NCBI RefSeq assembly: GCF_004210375.1
Contig: NC_134834.1
Span: 147,221,009-147,285,008 of the forward strand
Source of the DNA: Tachypleus tridentatus
Lineage: Eukaryota > Arthropoda > Merostomata > Xiphosura > Limulidae
Length of the DNA: 64,000 nucleotides
Direction of reading: 5' to 3'
Shown here: in pieces, positions 46,118 to 58,576 of the stretch
Numbering within the stretch: the first letter of the stretch is position 1
How the letters are laid out: each line of letters begins with the position of its first letter
The notes under the pieces: generated by a model
The model's database searches: none
Told to the model about the DNA's origin: nothing
What the model saw: the letters and a program-made list of their open reading frames with translations, nothing else
Made by a program: the position numbers and the translations under genes

Positions 46118-47521
46118 TCTTAAGTAACGACTAGAAAAATGATGTAATTTGTCTTTTCTAATTCGAAATTAACAGGATAAACAGTAGAATATTAAATTAT
46201 CAGTATACCGGAGTGTGTAATTATATTAGGGTTAGGATGTTGAGATAAAAGCGTATGCTATTAAAAAACGCAAAAACAATGGAAATCAACTATATTAGTT
46301 CAATGGTTTTCTCACATAGATAAACCAACTTTTTTATTTATAAATATTAGTACTGAATAAAATACTGCATTTAAGGCCTTATAAGAAGCACTTTTTTCTT
46401 TAAAAATGCCTTGAAAATCCCCATGCGTCTCCCAAGACAAAAGTGATGGATTAAGGCAAGAGGTTAACTTAGGGTCTACTAAAAATGGCCTATCATAGAG
46501 ATCGTAATCTCATTACTTACCAATTACAGGTATTTTCAATAACATAAATCATTTAATTTAACTAATATTGTTGATATACTGTGAATATTATGATATATTT
46601 AACTGTAATTACTCAGTAGGTTGATAAAAAGTCAAGGCTGCATCAAGGTGTTGGTTGTCGAGTCAAAATATTTTTTATTAGAATTGTTTCTCCGTAATTA
46701 GGGTGTGTATTCTACGATGTAGCGTTTTAGAAGGCGTAAAATACGGTAGTTATTAAAGTTGGTAGAAAGTGAATGAACACTTTGAAGTAGATTCTAGTAA
46801 AGAGAGAGATATCCAATTTATAGGCATCATGAAAAAAAAAAGCTATCAAGTATAATATTGAAGCCTATATCAAAAGAACGGTTAAAACAGGTATCGATAT
46901 TTTATTTATAATACGAAACAACGTCTCGACTTTCACCAAGTTAGGAATCTTAAGGTATATTAGTTTATATAGGTAAATAAAATTAAAGCTTTTTATAAAG
47001 AAGTAATATTATGTAAATGATAAAAACACTAATATAATTGACAATATACAACCTGTTTCGAGAAAAAGAGCTCAAACCAAGTGTAAATCATAAGTGAGGT
47101 ACTCACGAGAGAAAAGGATATAAGTTATATATATATATCTTATATGTATAATGAAAGTATGTAGAAACTGACAAAGAGTGTCAATAACGTAACTCATTGA
47201 CATGTTTATGAGAAACTAAAACGTTCATACATACTATTAGATTTATGTTTCAAGTCCAGCTGCCGTAAAAACGCGCTCCTTACTTTGGAGCTTCAAAGTA
47301 ATCTATCAGAACGGCTTTAAAGTCCCATTACTATGTTCGATAACAGCCCGACTATCTGTCGACTCTCTGCCTTTATTCAGATCTAGGTTTGGCTGTATAA
47401 AATTAGCCCTACGTGTAGTTTTTGTCCGAAATTCCGAAACAGAATCTTAGTGTTAGGATTTAAAAAATCCTTTTTCCAATTTTTTTCTTCTTGGCTGTGT
47501 TTTTAGTTGCAAGTCTCAGAG
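46118..47521. other. No gene seen
   Basis: AT-rich; one (TA)n run near 47130. The segment near 46915 weakly resembles Penelope ends. Confidence 0.55.
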
Positions 47522-47970
47522 CTACAATATTACAATGTTGGTGTTATGATCAGTTCTGATGAAGTGGTGAGCTACAGTTTAGTCGTCACTACTTTACAAC
47601 GTTCATGTTATAATCAGTTCTGATGAAGTGATGAACGACAGTTTAGTCGTTACTACTTTACAACGTTCATGTTATGATCAGTTCTGATGAAGTGATGAAC
47701 GACAGTTTAGTCGTTACTACTTTACAACGTTCATGTTATAATCAGTTCTGATGAAGTGATGAACGACAGTTTAGTCGTTACTACTTTACAACGTTCATGT
47801 TATAATCAGTTCTGATGAAGTGATGAACGACAGTTTAGTCGTTACTACTTTACAACGTTCATGTTATAATCAGTTCTGATGAATTGGTGAGCTACAGTTC
47901 AGTGTTACTACTTTACAATGTTCATGTTATGATCAGTTCTGATGAAGTGATGAGTTACAGTTTAGTCGTA
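47522..47970. repeat. 64-bp minisatellite, seven units
   Basis: CAGTTCTGATGAAG starts at 47551, 47615, 47679, 47743, 47807, 47871 and (63 bp on) 47934. The inner units are nearly identical; the outer ones have drifted. Confidence 0.95.
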
Positions 47971-49712
47971 ACCCATGGTTGCAATGTGTCGTAAATATTC
48001 AAGTTTGTAAAACCAATAAGAAAACTTGAAATGTTGGTGAAATGTGTTTCATGACTATAAATGTTGAAACAACAAATTGTTGAGCGATATTAAGTTATCA
48101 ATATTCTAGGATGTGTAATTATATAAACAAGGGTTATGATATGTTGATTAAATGTGTTTCGCGATGATAAATGTTCACACTTTACCAATATTTCGCAGAA
48201 AATTTTAGAAAGGCCTAACTGGACATAGTTATGACATTACTATGTGACATTACGAATGAATATAAATTGTTGCATTAGTTAGTTCAACTCATTCAGTTCA
48301 TCAGTTTTACAAATTTCAGAAACTCATAAAACACTCGAATTTATTTGTCTTTTTCAGTTTATATATTTTCAAATAATTTTTTCGTAAAACTAATTGTACT
48401 TATAATATTTTATTCTTAGTTAATTTTGCATTATTGTATTTCTACGGCTGAAAGAGCAAGCATGTTCGTTGACGGGACTGGGGGGGGGAGGCATGAACAT
48501 TTTAACGTGCTGCAATCAAATAGAGTATTTAACTCTCACGTTTATATATACACATACATATTTTGCGACAGTAGGAACTAACAGTCTATCATGATACAAC
48601 CGAGTCACGCCCGTTTCATTGTTTAAGTGGTTATCAGTTTTACCGATATGATTACTAATATAATGGATTAAAGATAATGTTACAAAATAGCTCTATTTAA
48701 TATTTTAAAGGTAACAATTTAATGATAACCCGATTCATCCAGATTTACGTGTATCATGACGTCAATATGTCTTTTTGAATTTGTTTCATATTCTCCGCAA
48801 AGTTTTTTTAAGTTAATGTTCGAAGGACGTAGAAAGCTTGTTTCTATGGTTCTAGAATAACTCAGTGCGCAGTTTTATGCTTAACTTCAAGAAAACTGTT
48901 TGTACGCGTGTAGAAAACTCATATAGAAAAACGCAGATAATGGGTTTACACTTTATTCACGTTAACAAATTGAAATTTAGCCTACTCTTTGCTCCAGACA
49001 TAATGTTGGAGGTCTAGTTAGTGAATCAGTCTCCGGATCTCAGGGTTTGAGACATAACAGTATTTATTAGAGTCCGCACATTCAGGAGTGGGCACGTTAT
49101 AGAATACCGTTATTTCATTCAGAGACCCAGACAAATCTCTTGTTACAGCAGCGTCATTTGATGGCTGTCCTTTTACTGGTCAGTAGACTGGTCTCTTGAG
49201 TTCTTCTGACTTTGTCGCTCAGACCACGTTTACATTGAAAAATCTAATTTAGCTTAAAGTAGGAGCGGCAATCACATGAGTTTTTTTTTTTTTTTTACAT
49301 TTCAGACCTTTTTCTAGTATCTTTTATGATCCACTTATATATTTCGCTCGTGTCTCAATTATAATTCCTTCGAATGTAATTTTCTTCAACTGTAAGCTAC
49401 ATAAAATATTAACAACGAATACAGGATTTCCTTCAACAGAATTCATTATTTTTTTCAATTTATTTTAAGTTCTAGTCGAGTTGCTTAGTTGCTCGCGCTC
49501 AGGAGTTATTCATAATTTATCAGTGTAGTGAATAAAAATTTAATAAACAACTCGCTATAACTTAATACTGAATACAGATCATTCGTTCTGTGGTTCAAAA
49601 ATATGATTAAATACAAAACTTACAAAATCTGCCTGTATTTAATATTCAAATGCTTTTAAACTTTTAGACTTGTTTTCAATATAATTTAAATTTTCTAACT
49701 GTTCCTTGAAAA
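47971..49712. other. No gene seen
   Basis: Unique DNA with poly-G near 48480 and poly-T near 49280, plus a possible family-B tail near 48851-48890. Confidence 0.55.
48441..48480 (-). mobile_element. SINE family A fragment
   Basis: CACGGCTGAAAG-like and GAGCATGTT-like motifs only. Confidence 0.55.
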
Positions 49713-49981
49713 GGTTTGTTTTTGAATTTTGCGCAAAGCTACACGAGGGCTATCTGCGCTAGCCATCTCTAACTTAGCAGTGTAAGACTAGAGGGAAGGC
49801 AGCTAGTCTTCACCACCCACCGCCAACTCTTGGACTACTTTTTACTAACGAATAGTGGGATTAATCGTAACATTATAACACACTCACGGCTGAAAGGCCG
49901 AGCATGTTTGGTGCGATGGAGATTCGAACCCGCGACCCTCAAATTACAAGTCGAATGCCTTAACCCACCTGGCTATGCCAG
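49713..49981 (-). mobile_element. SINE family A, full length
   Basis: Complete copy from tail to head. Confidence 0.92.
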
Positions 49982-50010
49982 CAAGTCCCAATAAAAGGAA
50001 GCCAGAGCTT

Positions 50011-50290
50011 GAGTGCCAATGTAAGACTAGAGGGGGGTGTTTTCATATAGCAAAGCCACATCGGGCTATCTGCTGAGTCCACCGAGGGGAACAAAACTAG
50101 AGGGAAGGCAACTGATCATTACCACCCACCGCCAACTCTTGGGTTACCCTTTTACCAACGAATAGTGTGATTGAATGTAACATTATAACACCCTCACGGC
50201 TGAAAGGGCGAGCATGTTTGATGTGATGGGATTCGAACCCGCAACCCTCAGATTACGAATCGAGTGCCTTATCCACCTGGCCATGCCGGA
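50011..50290 (-). mobile_element. SINE family A interrupted by family C
   Basis: 50011-50036 and 50094-50290 are parts of one copy. Confidence 0.85.
50037..50092 (-). mobile_element. SINE family C, 5'-truncated, nested
   Basis: ACTAGAGGG on both sides is a perfect target duplication taken from the family-A body. Confidence 0.85.
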
Positions 50291-53200
50291 ATACTGTTAC
50301 GAATAGAAACCGAAACCATAAGTGAGTTCTGTTTACTTCACGGCAGTATTTTTTCACCTGATGTTTGTGTAAAATTGTAGTCAGAGGAGTTGTTGGTTCA
50401 ATATCCCGCCTCCTGAAAAAACTCCAATTCAGTAACATATGTACATACTATATGTGAATTTATTTCTGAACAATCTTTACAGTAATCAGCACCATAAAAA
50501 AACCGTTCAAACTAACATTAATTACATACTTTAATCGTCACGAAACAACGACGAACCACGTTTAGCGAAACGGTAGTAAAGTCAACGTCACGATTACTTT
50601 ATATCCTTTATAAACTCACGCACACTGTTCGATACTCGTGCGAAAGAGTTTGAGCAGGGTACCTGTTTTGTTAATCGTGCCAACTTTCAGTGTAATCTTT
50701 CTATCGTTATCATGAACATTACAATGTATATTTTTGAGAATTAGTTATAAGGTCACATGTCATGATCTACACAAAGTTAAACATAGAGAGAGTAATAAGT
50801 AAATATAGGATTTTAAAGTGTTTTGTTTTTTTTAGTTTCAGTCGTAACTTGCTACTGAATAAGGAATTACTGTGTTTTTAATCTCGTTACTATAGATGCA
50901 TTTAATAAGAGCTTTCTTCTTCTAAGCTCGTGTAGCTTCTCAGACGAAGATGTTTGTGTTGATTTCACCACCGACACAAAACTTTCACATACCTTGGGTC
51001 ATCTTCATGGAAATAGGGCAACTTTTGCCATCACTTGGCAGGAAAAGGTTATGCACTTCATGTTATATGGGCGCAAACAAATTCCAAAGTCACCAAGGCA
51101 ACACCCACACGAAAGGTTCTCACACAGCCAACCTCGTTACGATCTCACCAAAGGGGTAAAGCAATTGCCACCTATCGTTACCAAAGCGATTCTTTCATTA
51201 GAATTCAACGCAACAATAATACATGCGTATATTCGCTATTATAAAACGGTGCAACTCACTTTATCGTCCCGAATTAAGAGGGGATTAATTATCCATTGTT
51301 ATCCAACACTAAAGTCGCGTCACACGTAGTATTTTACGTCATTCGCTGTAACAAGAGAAGCACGTCCAGCGTCATTCAGCCCTACTAGTGTCACGTAGTG
51401 TTATCCAAAGTTATCGAGTGCTAAGTGATTGGTATATCTGTGCTACCCAGCACTTCAATAGATGGCGCCTCCAGTGTCATTCAGCCCTACTTGTGTCATG
51501 TAGTGTCTTGGGAAGGGTACATCCGAATTCATCTTGTGCTAAAAAATTAGGATATTAAGTGTCACGTAGCACTACAAGAGAGAAGCATTTAGTGTCTTTC
51601 AGCCCCATAGCAGTGGAATTCTTTGTTAACTGTGCACTAAATCTGTATAAACATCCGATAATTTGTCGAAGAACACAAAACGGTGCGTGACACGTTTCGA
51701 AAATGGTGACTGACGTTCAATGCTTGAAACATAGTTATAACACTCAGAAAAGTACACAATATTATATTAGCTGCTGACAGCAACCTTTATAGCGTCCTTT
51801 GATATTTCTAGAAGGGCGATATGCTCGTCTCTTGAGATAACAAGGATATATGTATATATACGAATAGGTAATCACATTACGACCGGAGCCCCGTTATCAA
51901 CGGTCGACTTGTTTTACCACATGCGTTTGAATAGCGTTAATGAGTATTCACACGGAAATACATACGTGCTGCTTTGAAAGTATCAATTTGTTCCATACGA
52001 CGAATTTCAGGAACAATCGACGTTTTATTTTTTTAAACACATTTTGAAATTTTAACTACAATAAAATTAAGAACTCTCAGTTACTGACAGGAAATGGTAA
52101 CATGGAGGTGGCTATGGTGGTCATTACCATATTTTATTATTATTACGGCAAACAACCTGATGTTCCGATAATGTTAAACAATTGTCGTGTAATTAATAAT
52201 ATCAGAGAGTTATTTACATTTTGGAATAGAAGTGAATATTTATACTCTTAACAATTATCAGGTAAACCACAAACGCGCGGAAAATATCGCATCTATGAAT
52301 ACGATATATATATATATATATATGTATATATTCATTGTTTTCGTTACATTCTTTCCATCACTTTAACTTTTACTGTTATCCACGTGCGTATATTAACATT
52401 GTAGACATAACTCATTTGATTTGTTTTGTCAGAGTTTGGGGTGGTCTAGAACCCAACCCTCACAGAAAAACGTCCTTATCTACGTAGCTAAGTTCGGCGG
52501 GTGGTCCTTTCGGAGTCTGTGTAGCACAACTGATCCGGGATACGGAACTGCTTAGGGTACAAAAAGAACGGATTTTTCCACTCATTTCGTATTCTGTAGG
52601 AAAGGAATAAAAACAACAACAGAGTAAGAATTTACCTTATCATATTAGATGTCTAGTTGATCGGGCTATTTAGTTTTCAGTTAAATTACGTATCATTACA
52701 ATATAACTTCAGTGTAGCTACTGTTAAGACTGAAAAAAAAAAAAAACTCTCACCTTGTTTTACCAACACGATTTGAAAACAAATATTCAAAAACTTGGTA
52801 CTAAAGAGTTTCTACGTACAGTGAAGAATGCATTAGTTGTTACTGAGGATATATGTAGCCTTGCAGGAGGTGTCACCATTGGCTACTTTTCCTATAAAGT
52901 ATCGAATGCGAAAGAGATGAAGTTAGGGTGCAAACTCCGTTGTCACACGATTTCATCACCTTAATGGCATATTCCAGTGTAAACAAAAAAATACATTAGT
53001 GAAAAGTATACTGAGTTAGAAATTACGCACGAGACCTAAGAAGAGATGATTTAACGATAATTTTTGTTCGGCTCGATCGCTACGCCTTTTCTTGGTTTTA
53101 CAACATAAATAAGACATTTGATTAACTGTATTCAGAATTTATCAATTAAAATATTATACTTCATTCAAGACGTTTTATTTTTTCCCAGTTTCTAATCAAT

Positions 53201-53547
53201 ATGACTTCACAGAAACGTCATAATTTCTACCGTTGCAGAATTGTGATTTAATCAACGAGGGCGTGAAACTGACTTTAATCGACTGTTCTGCTCAAATTCT
53301 TCGATTTTTGTGCCAGTGACGTTAGAATGAAGTTCTCTAAAACTATGTAGGTCAAGGAATTTCATAATTTAAAATAATAAGTTAATATCGGCCGGTATAT
53401 GATGTGTTTCAAATTATTAAAGGTTTTATATTATTTTAGTTGTGAATTACTTTAGGTGTAAACAACTTATATGATACTATTATAACAGCTTCAAAATATA
53501 CCAAACAAAACAAATAATTTGTTAACAGTCATCTGAAAAGTCTCGAT
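50291..53547. other. Mostly unassigned sequence downstream of the receptor gene
   Basis: Three overlapping open frames at 50950-51329 show no known domain. A (TA)n run lies near 52300, and a GC-richer block at 52436-52560 is unidentified. AATAAA on the minus strand near 53175-53180 is a possible but unproven polyadenylation signal for the receptor. Confidence 0.45.
51360..51610. repeat. Degenerate tandem repeat, unit about 110 bp
   Basis: GTGTCATTCAGCCCTACT begins near 51367, 51475 and (as GTGTCTTTCAGCCCC) 51590, each preceded by an AAGAGA- or ATAGATGG-type segment. Confidence 0.65.
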
Positions 53548-53640
53548 AAGTTTAAGAGCGTATAGCTCTAAAATCTAGGATTCGATTCTCTCCAACGTAC
53601 ACAATGTTGATAGTCCAATGTGTGGCTTTGCATTAAGAGA
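53548..53640 (+). mobile_element. SINE family C, diverged
   Basis: GATTCGATTCTC box B and TGTGTGGCTTTGC tail motifs remain. It lies just downstream of the receptor stop codon. Confidence 0.6.
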
Positions 53641-53774
53641 GAAACTGCAACCTCCCAATAAAAAAATCAAAACAAAAATTGAAATAAGTAAGTGATATCA
53701 AGCAGTTTTAATCTTCTTGTCCGTAACAAACACAAAAAAACTCCGTGAAAACAAAAATACATAAAAGTTCCATA

Positions 53775-55069
53775 CTAAACTATTTCCAGGTGTCGCTTAC
53801 CTTCAGATTGCGTGGCCGATTCCACCCGTGCCGACGACGTGGTGGTTAACGTATTATTTTTTAAAGTTCCATATTTATTTTGAGGCATCATCGATTGACG
53901 GATGTTCTTCTCTGGATGTAACAGTAAGATGTAAAGTTTAGGAGTAAACAAACAAACTAGGGTTACTGTTGAACTAAGACTAATGGCTACCGACATGGAG
54001 GTTACGTTAAGAGCCACGTGCTCAGCTGTGGAAAAGTAGATAGGTACGAAAGCAAGCCATATAATACATGTTGTGTACATTGTAAAACCTATGTATTTGG
54101 ACTCGTTGAATGCTTCGGGTATCTTTCTTGTAAGAATAGCGTACACCGTACAGATGAGCGTTAGTGTTATTGGGTATGCAAAGGCTACCATATAGCTGGC
54201 GTTAATGGAAGCTGCGCATACGATGTGATTATCTTCTCGAGTTGGGAAATGATGGATCGCCTTTGGAGGCGTAAAAGCTAGCCATACAACGGTAATAGAT
54301 ATCTGAATGCTGACCAAAGCTCCGCAGATGACCAGTTGAGATTTGGGACTAATGAAGCTTGGTCTTCTGGCACTATGTTTACCGGCGTTGAAGATCCGAG
54401 CTATCCTGTTTGTTTTGGTTAGAAGTGCACTGTATACAACGGAGAAACACAAACCGATACCGGCTTTCTGTGCACCACAGATGAAGTTTGTTGGTCGCTG
54501 GACCAGCACGTACGTCATCCCGTAACACATTAATATGCCAGCCAAAAGGACGTAACTCAGTTCCCGACCTGACGCTCTAACCACTGGCGTGTCATTATAC
54601 CTAATGAACACGACGACCACGAATACAGTAACAGAGATCCCCGTGGTAGAGAAGGCGAGAGCTCCTATGGCCCAGTAACTGTCTGGACTCATATACAACT
54701 CTGGAATACCAATGCAACTTTTGTGATCAGCGTCTGGGAGGAACCCCAGAGGACATTCTGCACACTGAGTCTCTGAGAGGAGTACCTGGTACTTGGTACA
54801 GTTGAAACAGTGCCAGCAACAGTTCTCGCCTTCTACGAATTTCTTTGCCTGTCCTTTTAAACACGGGTAACTGCAGACAGACGGCGGCATCTCTGGCTCG
54901 TACAGGTGGAACTGGACTTTGGAGAGGTTCAGGGTCAACTGACCATTTCTGTATTCGCCCACTCGGACCCACTGATAACTTCCTGGCTCCATCTGTTTAA
55001 AGTGTATGATATTGTAACGAGCAGGTCCATCGCCGTTCTTGGAAAATTGAAATTCGTCTCCACTTAAAC
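53775..55069 (-). CDS. Metabotropic glutamate receptor-like, last coding exon (Cys-rich linker, 7TM, tail)
   Basis: This exon encodes 430 residues ending at a TAG stop. It begins after a polypyrimidine tract and AG (55071-55070) in phase 1, joining exactly to the donor of the upstream exon at 58577. In exon numbering, the end of the ligand-binding domain (residues 1-60) has GDGPARY. A cysteine-rich NCD3G linker follows (about 66-119) with all nine cysteines. Seven hydrophobic segments follow (about 134-384) with class C signatures: TPVVRASGRELSYVL before TM2, YSALLTKTNRIARIF after TM3, and FNESKYIGFTMYTTCIIWLAF at TM6 (longest run cut here: IGFTMYTTC). The HPEKN motif and a Ser/Thr-rich tail of about 40 residues end the protein at LEIV, which could be a C-terminal PDZ ligand (inference). 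The family senses extracellular glutamate at the plasma membrane and signals through G proteins. The TM3-TM4 and TM5-TM6 loops look closest to group II or insect mGluRA. A related orphan class C receptor is the alternative. Confidence 0.93.
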
Positions 55070-55226
55070 CTACAATAAAAAAAAACAACAGAAAATTAAA
55101 CTTTAAGTTTATAAACCGACGGACATTTTTAATATACTTTCAACTCACACTAAACACACAGACTTTTATGTTAACACTTGTACAGAGAAATAGACTTCAG
55201 TATGTGTTTCCAAATTAGTGTGTTAA

Positions 55227-55290
55227 CCCTGGCCTAGTGTTTAGCGTGCTGTGCCACAGATCGATAGGGCCCACGGTTCGAGTTATGAGA
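55227..55290 (+). repeat. tRNA-like fragment, possible fourth SINE family
   Basis: GGCCTAGTGTTTAGCGTG (box A-like) and CGGTTCGAGTTATG (box B-like) are 30 bp apart. No family A, B or C body follows. Confidence 0.4.
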
Positions 55291-55764
55291 TACTACTGAA
55301 TAAGCTTGGAATTTTCAGAAGCTGTGAGGGCATTACGGAACCTCTATTTGATTAAAAATAAGAGGTAATCCTCAGTCACCGTCACACTTGGAATTCTTTT
55401 AGGTAGGGTTACAGTAAATTAATCTACGAGACCCTTGTTTTTAATCATTTATTACTTGTATTTTTCGCGCCACTAATACTGCCATCTCTACCAACCTACC
55501 TTCAAATTGAAAATATTTTAGGCGGTGTTAGATTAAATTAATTTGTGAGACAACTGTCAAGTACACCAATTGAAAGAGTTTGACCTCCTGAGTCGAAATC
55601 TATAATTAAAACAACGAACCAGAAACATTCTAAAATAACCGCATAATAAGCGCCAGGTGCTATTGACTGTTTGCTATTCTTCCAGTCTGTAGTTCTGTAT
55701 AAAGGATGAACTTCAGTGTCTCATTTATCTGACATGTCATATAAGGCGTGTCCACAGTGAAATG

Positions 55765-56038
55765 CCTGGCATGGGGCATGGCTTGATGGTCGAGGCACCC
55801 GACTTGAAACTCGCGAGTCAGGGACTTGAATCCCGATCAACAAACATGCTGGCTCCTCAGCCGTGGGGTACGTTGTAATGTGACGGTCAGTCCAACTATT
55901 CGTTGGTAAAAGAGTAACCCAAGAGTTATTGGTGGGTGGTGATGAATAGCTACCATCCCTCTAGTCTTACACTGCTAAATTAGGGACAGCTGAAGAAGAT
56001 AGTTTTTATGTAGCTTTGCGCGAAATTCGAAACAAATC
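55765..56038 (+). mobile_element. SINE family A in receptor intron
   Basis: A diverged but full copy, antisense to the gene. Confidence 0.9.
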
Positions 56039-56975
56039 ACGTTAAATGTACCAACTCCAAAGAAAGCCATCCATAAGATAAGGTTGACAGTTATAAAATG
56101 GAGGATGTTTATTGTTGTCCATCACGCAATAAGAGCAAATACGTTTCTCGATTTTTCTATAATCTCGTCAAGACTCGTCTTATTTGTCTATTTTCAGTTA
56201 TTATAAAAGGAGAGACCTAGGATTTTCCCTAGTAGTTGTAGAGTCACAACAAACACCATTTATAACTTGATGAATTAATTGTTACCAAGTTACATGAGCT
56301 GTGTTATAGTATAAAGCTAGTCAACAGTCCCTAGCGAACTGTAACTCCGTCATTTCTGTTATCCACCATTTTGCAATAAATTCTTCATTGCATCTGTCCC
56401 ACCTTCCGTAGACTTACACCCTTATAAACCAAGTTTCTGCCCACCACGGGTGTTTGACATCAAACATAGCTACACAACTGACTACACTATGTAACACAAA
56501 TTTTGTTTCAGTATACTATGTATTATTTCTTAATTGTTTATGTTGTAAAAGTACAGAAAATGGCCATTATTCCCTTCAAACATTGCTTTTGTGACCTGGA
56601 TAATGAAATTTATAAATTAATCTATTTTCTATGTAAAAACGGTTAAATTTGCACATTTACATTTACATAAGGTCTGAATAAAAGAACATATGAATCAGGA
56701 TTTACATGTATTTATACTAAAGTTATACAAAAATGAACAAAAATGTTTAGAAGTGAGTAATTTTTCGAGATTTGCGACTGTAATGTAAAGCACTTTTACG
56801 TATCATCCCCCAAATATAGTCTCCCATCATGTTTTCATTATGCACTCCAAGGTCATAAAAGCAAAGTTTGAAGAGAAAAATAAGTCTTTTCATTTACTTT
56901 AGGCATAAGTAATTGGAAAATAACACTTTCTATCCAGAACAAAAAAAGTAAAAATTTTGTTACATAGTGCTATCT

Positions 56976-57240
56976 GATTGTTTGTTTTGAATTTCTCCCA
57001 AAACTACACGAGGGCTATCTGCGCTAGCCGTTGCTGATTTAGCAGTGTAAGACTATATAGCAAGCATATAGTCATAATCACCCACCGCCAACTCTTGGGC
57101 TACTCTTTTACCAACAAATAGTGTAATTGTACGCACATTATAACGCTCTCACGGTTGAAAGGACGAGCATGTTTGGTGTGACGTGGATTCGAACCCGTGA
57201 CCATCAGACTGCGAGTTAAGCGCCTTAACCAACTGACCAG
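56976..57240 (-). mobile_element. SINE family A in receptor intron
   Basis: A full copy in the sense of the gene. Confidence 0.9.
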
Positions 57241-57699
57241 AAGGGGAGAGGAAGAATTATTACCTAAAATACCTCCAATTTCTGATTTTGTCTGTTATTC
57301 ATTTTCATTGACAAAATATCTGATATGTCAAGAATAAGGTGTGAAGTGAACATTAACATCTCGTGTGTTATAGTAATGAAGATTTATTTTATTTATCAAA
57401 TTATTTTATATGCGTTTACGTTAAATGTACACAATAACAAAATGGACAGCTGGCATTATTTGTTGGATAAAAAACACACCAAAACAACTACTTCATATAG
57501 GTGCAGATATGAACTGTTCATTTGTTGTTCGTTTTCGAATTTTAGCGTTATAAGCCTCTAAGCTTACTGCCAAACCGTCCTGGAACTTACACGAAAACGA
57601 TAGTGGAAGGTGCACATGGTTTACATGAATAATCATCAGAGAGTTACTTTATCTGGGTTAGATATAAATATAGTAATTTTAATCCTAAAGAGTAGCATC

Positions 57700-57960
57700 T
57701 GGCAGTAATTATAATGTGGTAGGATTGTAACCAAGGATAAACATAATATGGTGTTGTAGTAACCAGGATAACTGTAATTCAGTAGAATACCAAACAGGGA
57801 TAATTATAGTATGGTCTAATAGTAATTTGGCAGAGCACGATTCAGGGGTAATTGTAATATTGGATAACTGTAATTTGGTAGAGCACCAGCCAGGGGTAAT
57901 TGTAAAATTGGATAATAGCAACCTGGTTAACTGTAATCCGAAAGACTATTAACCAAGTTA
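57700..57960. repeat. Degenerate minisatellite in receptor intron
   Basis: Repeats of GGATAACTGTAATTTGGTAG and CAGGGGTAATTGTAA alternate with drift, with a period near 30 bp and a doubled period near 55-60 bp. Confidence 0.7.
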
Positions 57961-58059
57961 GTTATAAACAAAGTTACTTAAATAACGTTAGAATAAAAAC
58001 AGAGGTGACTGTTTTCCTTTTTAGTCACGTGCAAAACTACTCGAGAGTTAGTTATTTGA

Positions 58060-58310
58060 GCTCGCCCTTTCAGCAGTGGGAACGTTATAAAGTTCCGGTC
58101 AGTCTCACTTTTCGATCGTAAAAGAGTAGCCACAGATTCAGCGATGGTCAGTTATCTAGCTGTTTTTCCGCTAGTCCATTACTTCGTAACTGTACCTACT
58201 CTTTTACGATCGAAAAGTGGAATGGACCGGAATATTATAAAGCCCTCACTGTTGGAAGGGCGAGCATGTTTAACGCCAGGATTTGAATTCGCGAGGGGTG
58301 ATTGTAAACT
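58060..58310. mobile_element. Inverted pair of SINE family A pieces
   Basis: 58060-58180 (plus) and 58190-58310 (minus) hold the same segment. ACTTTTCGATCGTAAAAGAG is found exactly on both arms. Confidence 0.85.
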
Positions 58311-58576
58311 GGAGAATAAGAGCCGAGACATAACTCAGAAATATTAGAAAACTGAAATTAACGAAAGTAATAATAATTATAAGCCAGTAGGATAAAAGTT
58401 ATTCTATTAAAATTACAGTCTTCTCAGCACCCAAGAAATTCAACAAAAGCAAAATTTCACGTTGATATCTAATTAAATTCAAAACATAAAAATGCATGTT
58501 TATCCGAAGTGGTTTTAATATCACAAACGATGGCGTCTAACACAGTTTATCAAATGTTTTTTGTTTTGTTTTTTAC

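Larger units (their letters stand above)
55070..58576 (-). other. Intron of the glutamate receptor gene
   Basis: The 3.5-kb intron is bounded by GT (58576-58575) and AG (55071-55070), phase 1. It holds two family-A SINEs, a tRNA-like fragment near 55227, a degenerate minisatellite (57700-57960) and an inverted pair of SINE pieces (58060-58300). No alternative exon is recognisable in it. Confidence 0.85.

Noticed and set aside
47522..47970. Regularly spaced repeats as a CRISPR array
   Set aside because: Repeats are directly adjacent with no unique spacers, in a eukaryotic sequence. This is a minisatellite.
50950..51329. Three overlapping plus-strand open frames of up to 111 codons
   Set aside because: No domain, signal or splice context. 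The region runs into a degenerate tandem repeat.
52436..52560. GC-richer block, considered as a 5S rRNA-like or other RNA gene
   Set aside because: No internal control region or fold that I could support.
57709..57921. 70-codon repetitive open frame in the receptor intron
   Set aside because: It is a translation of the degenerate minisatellite.
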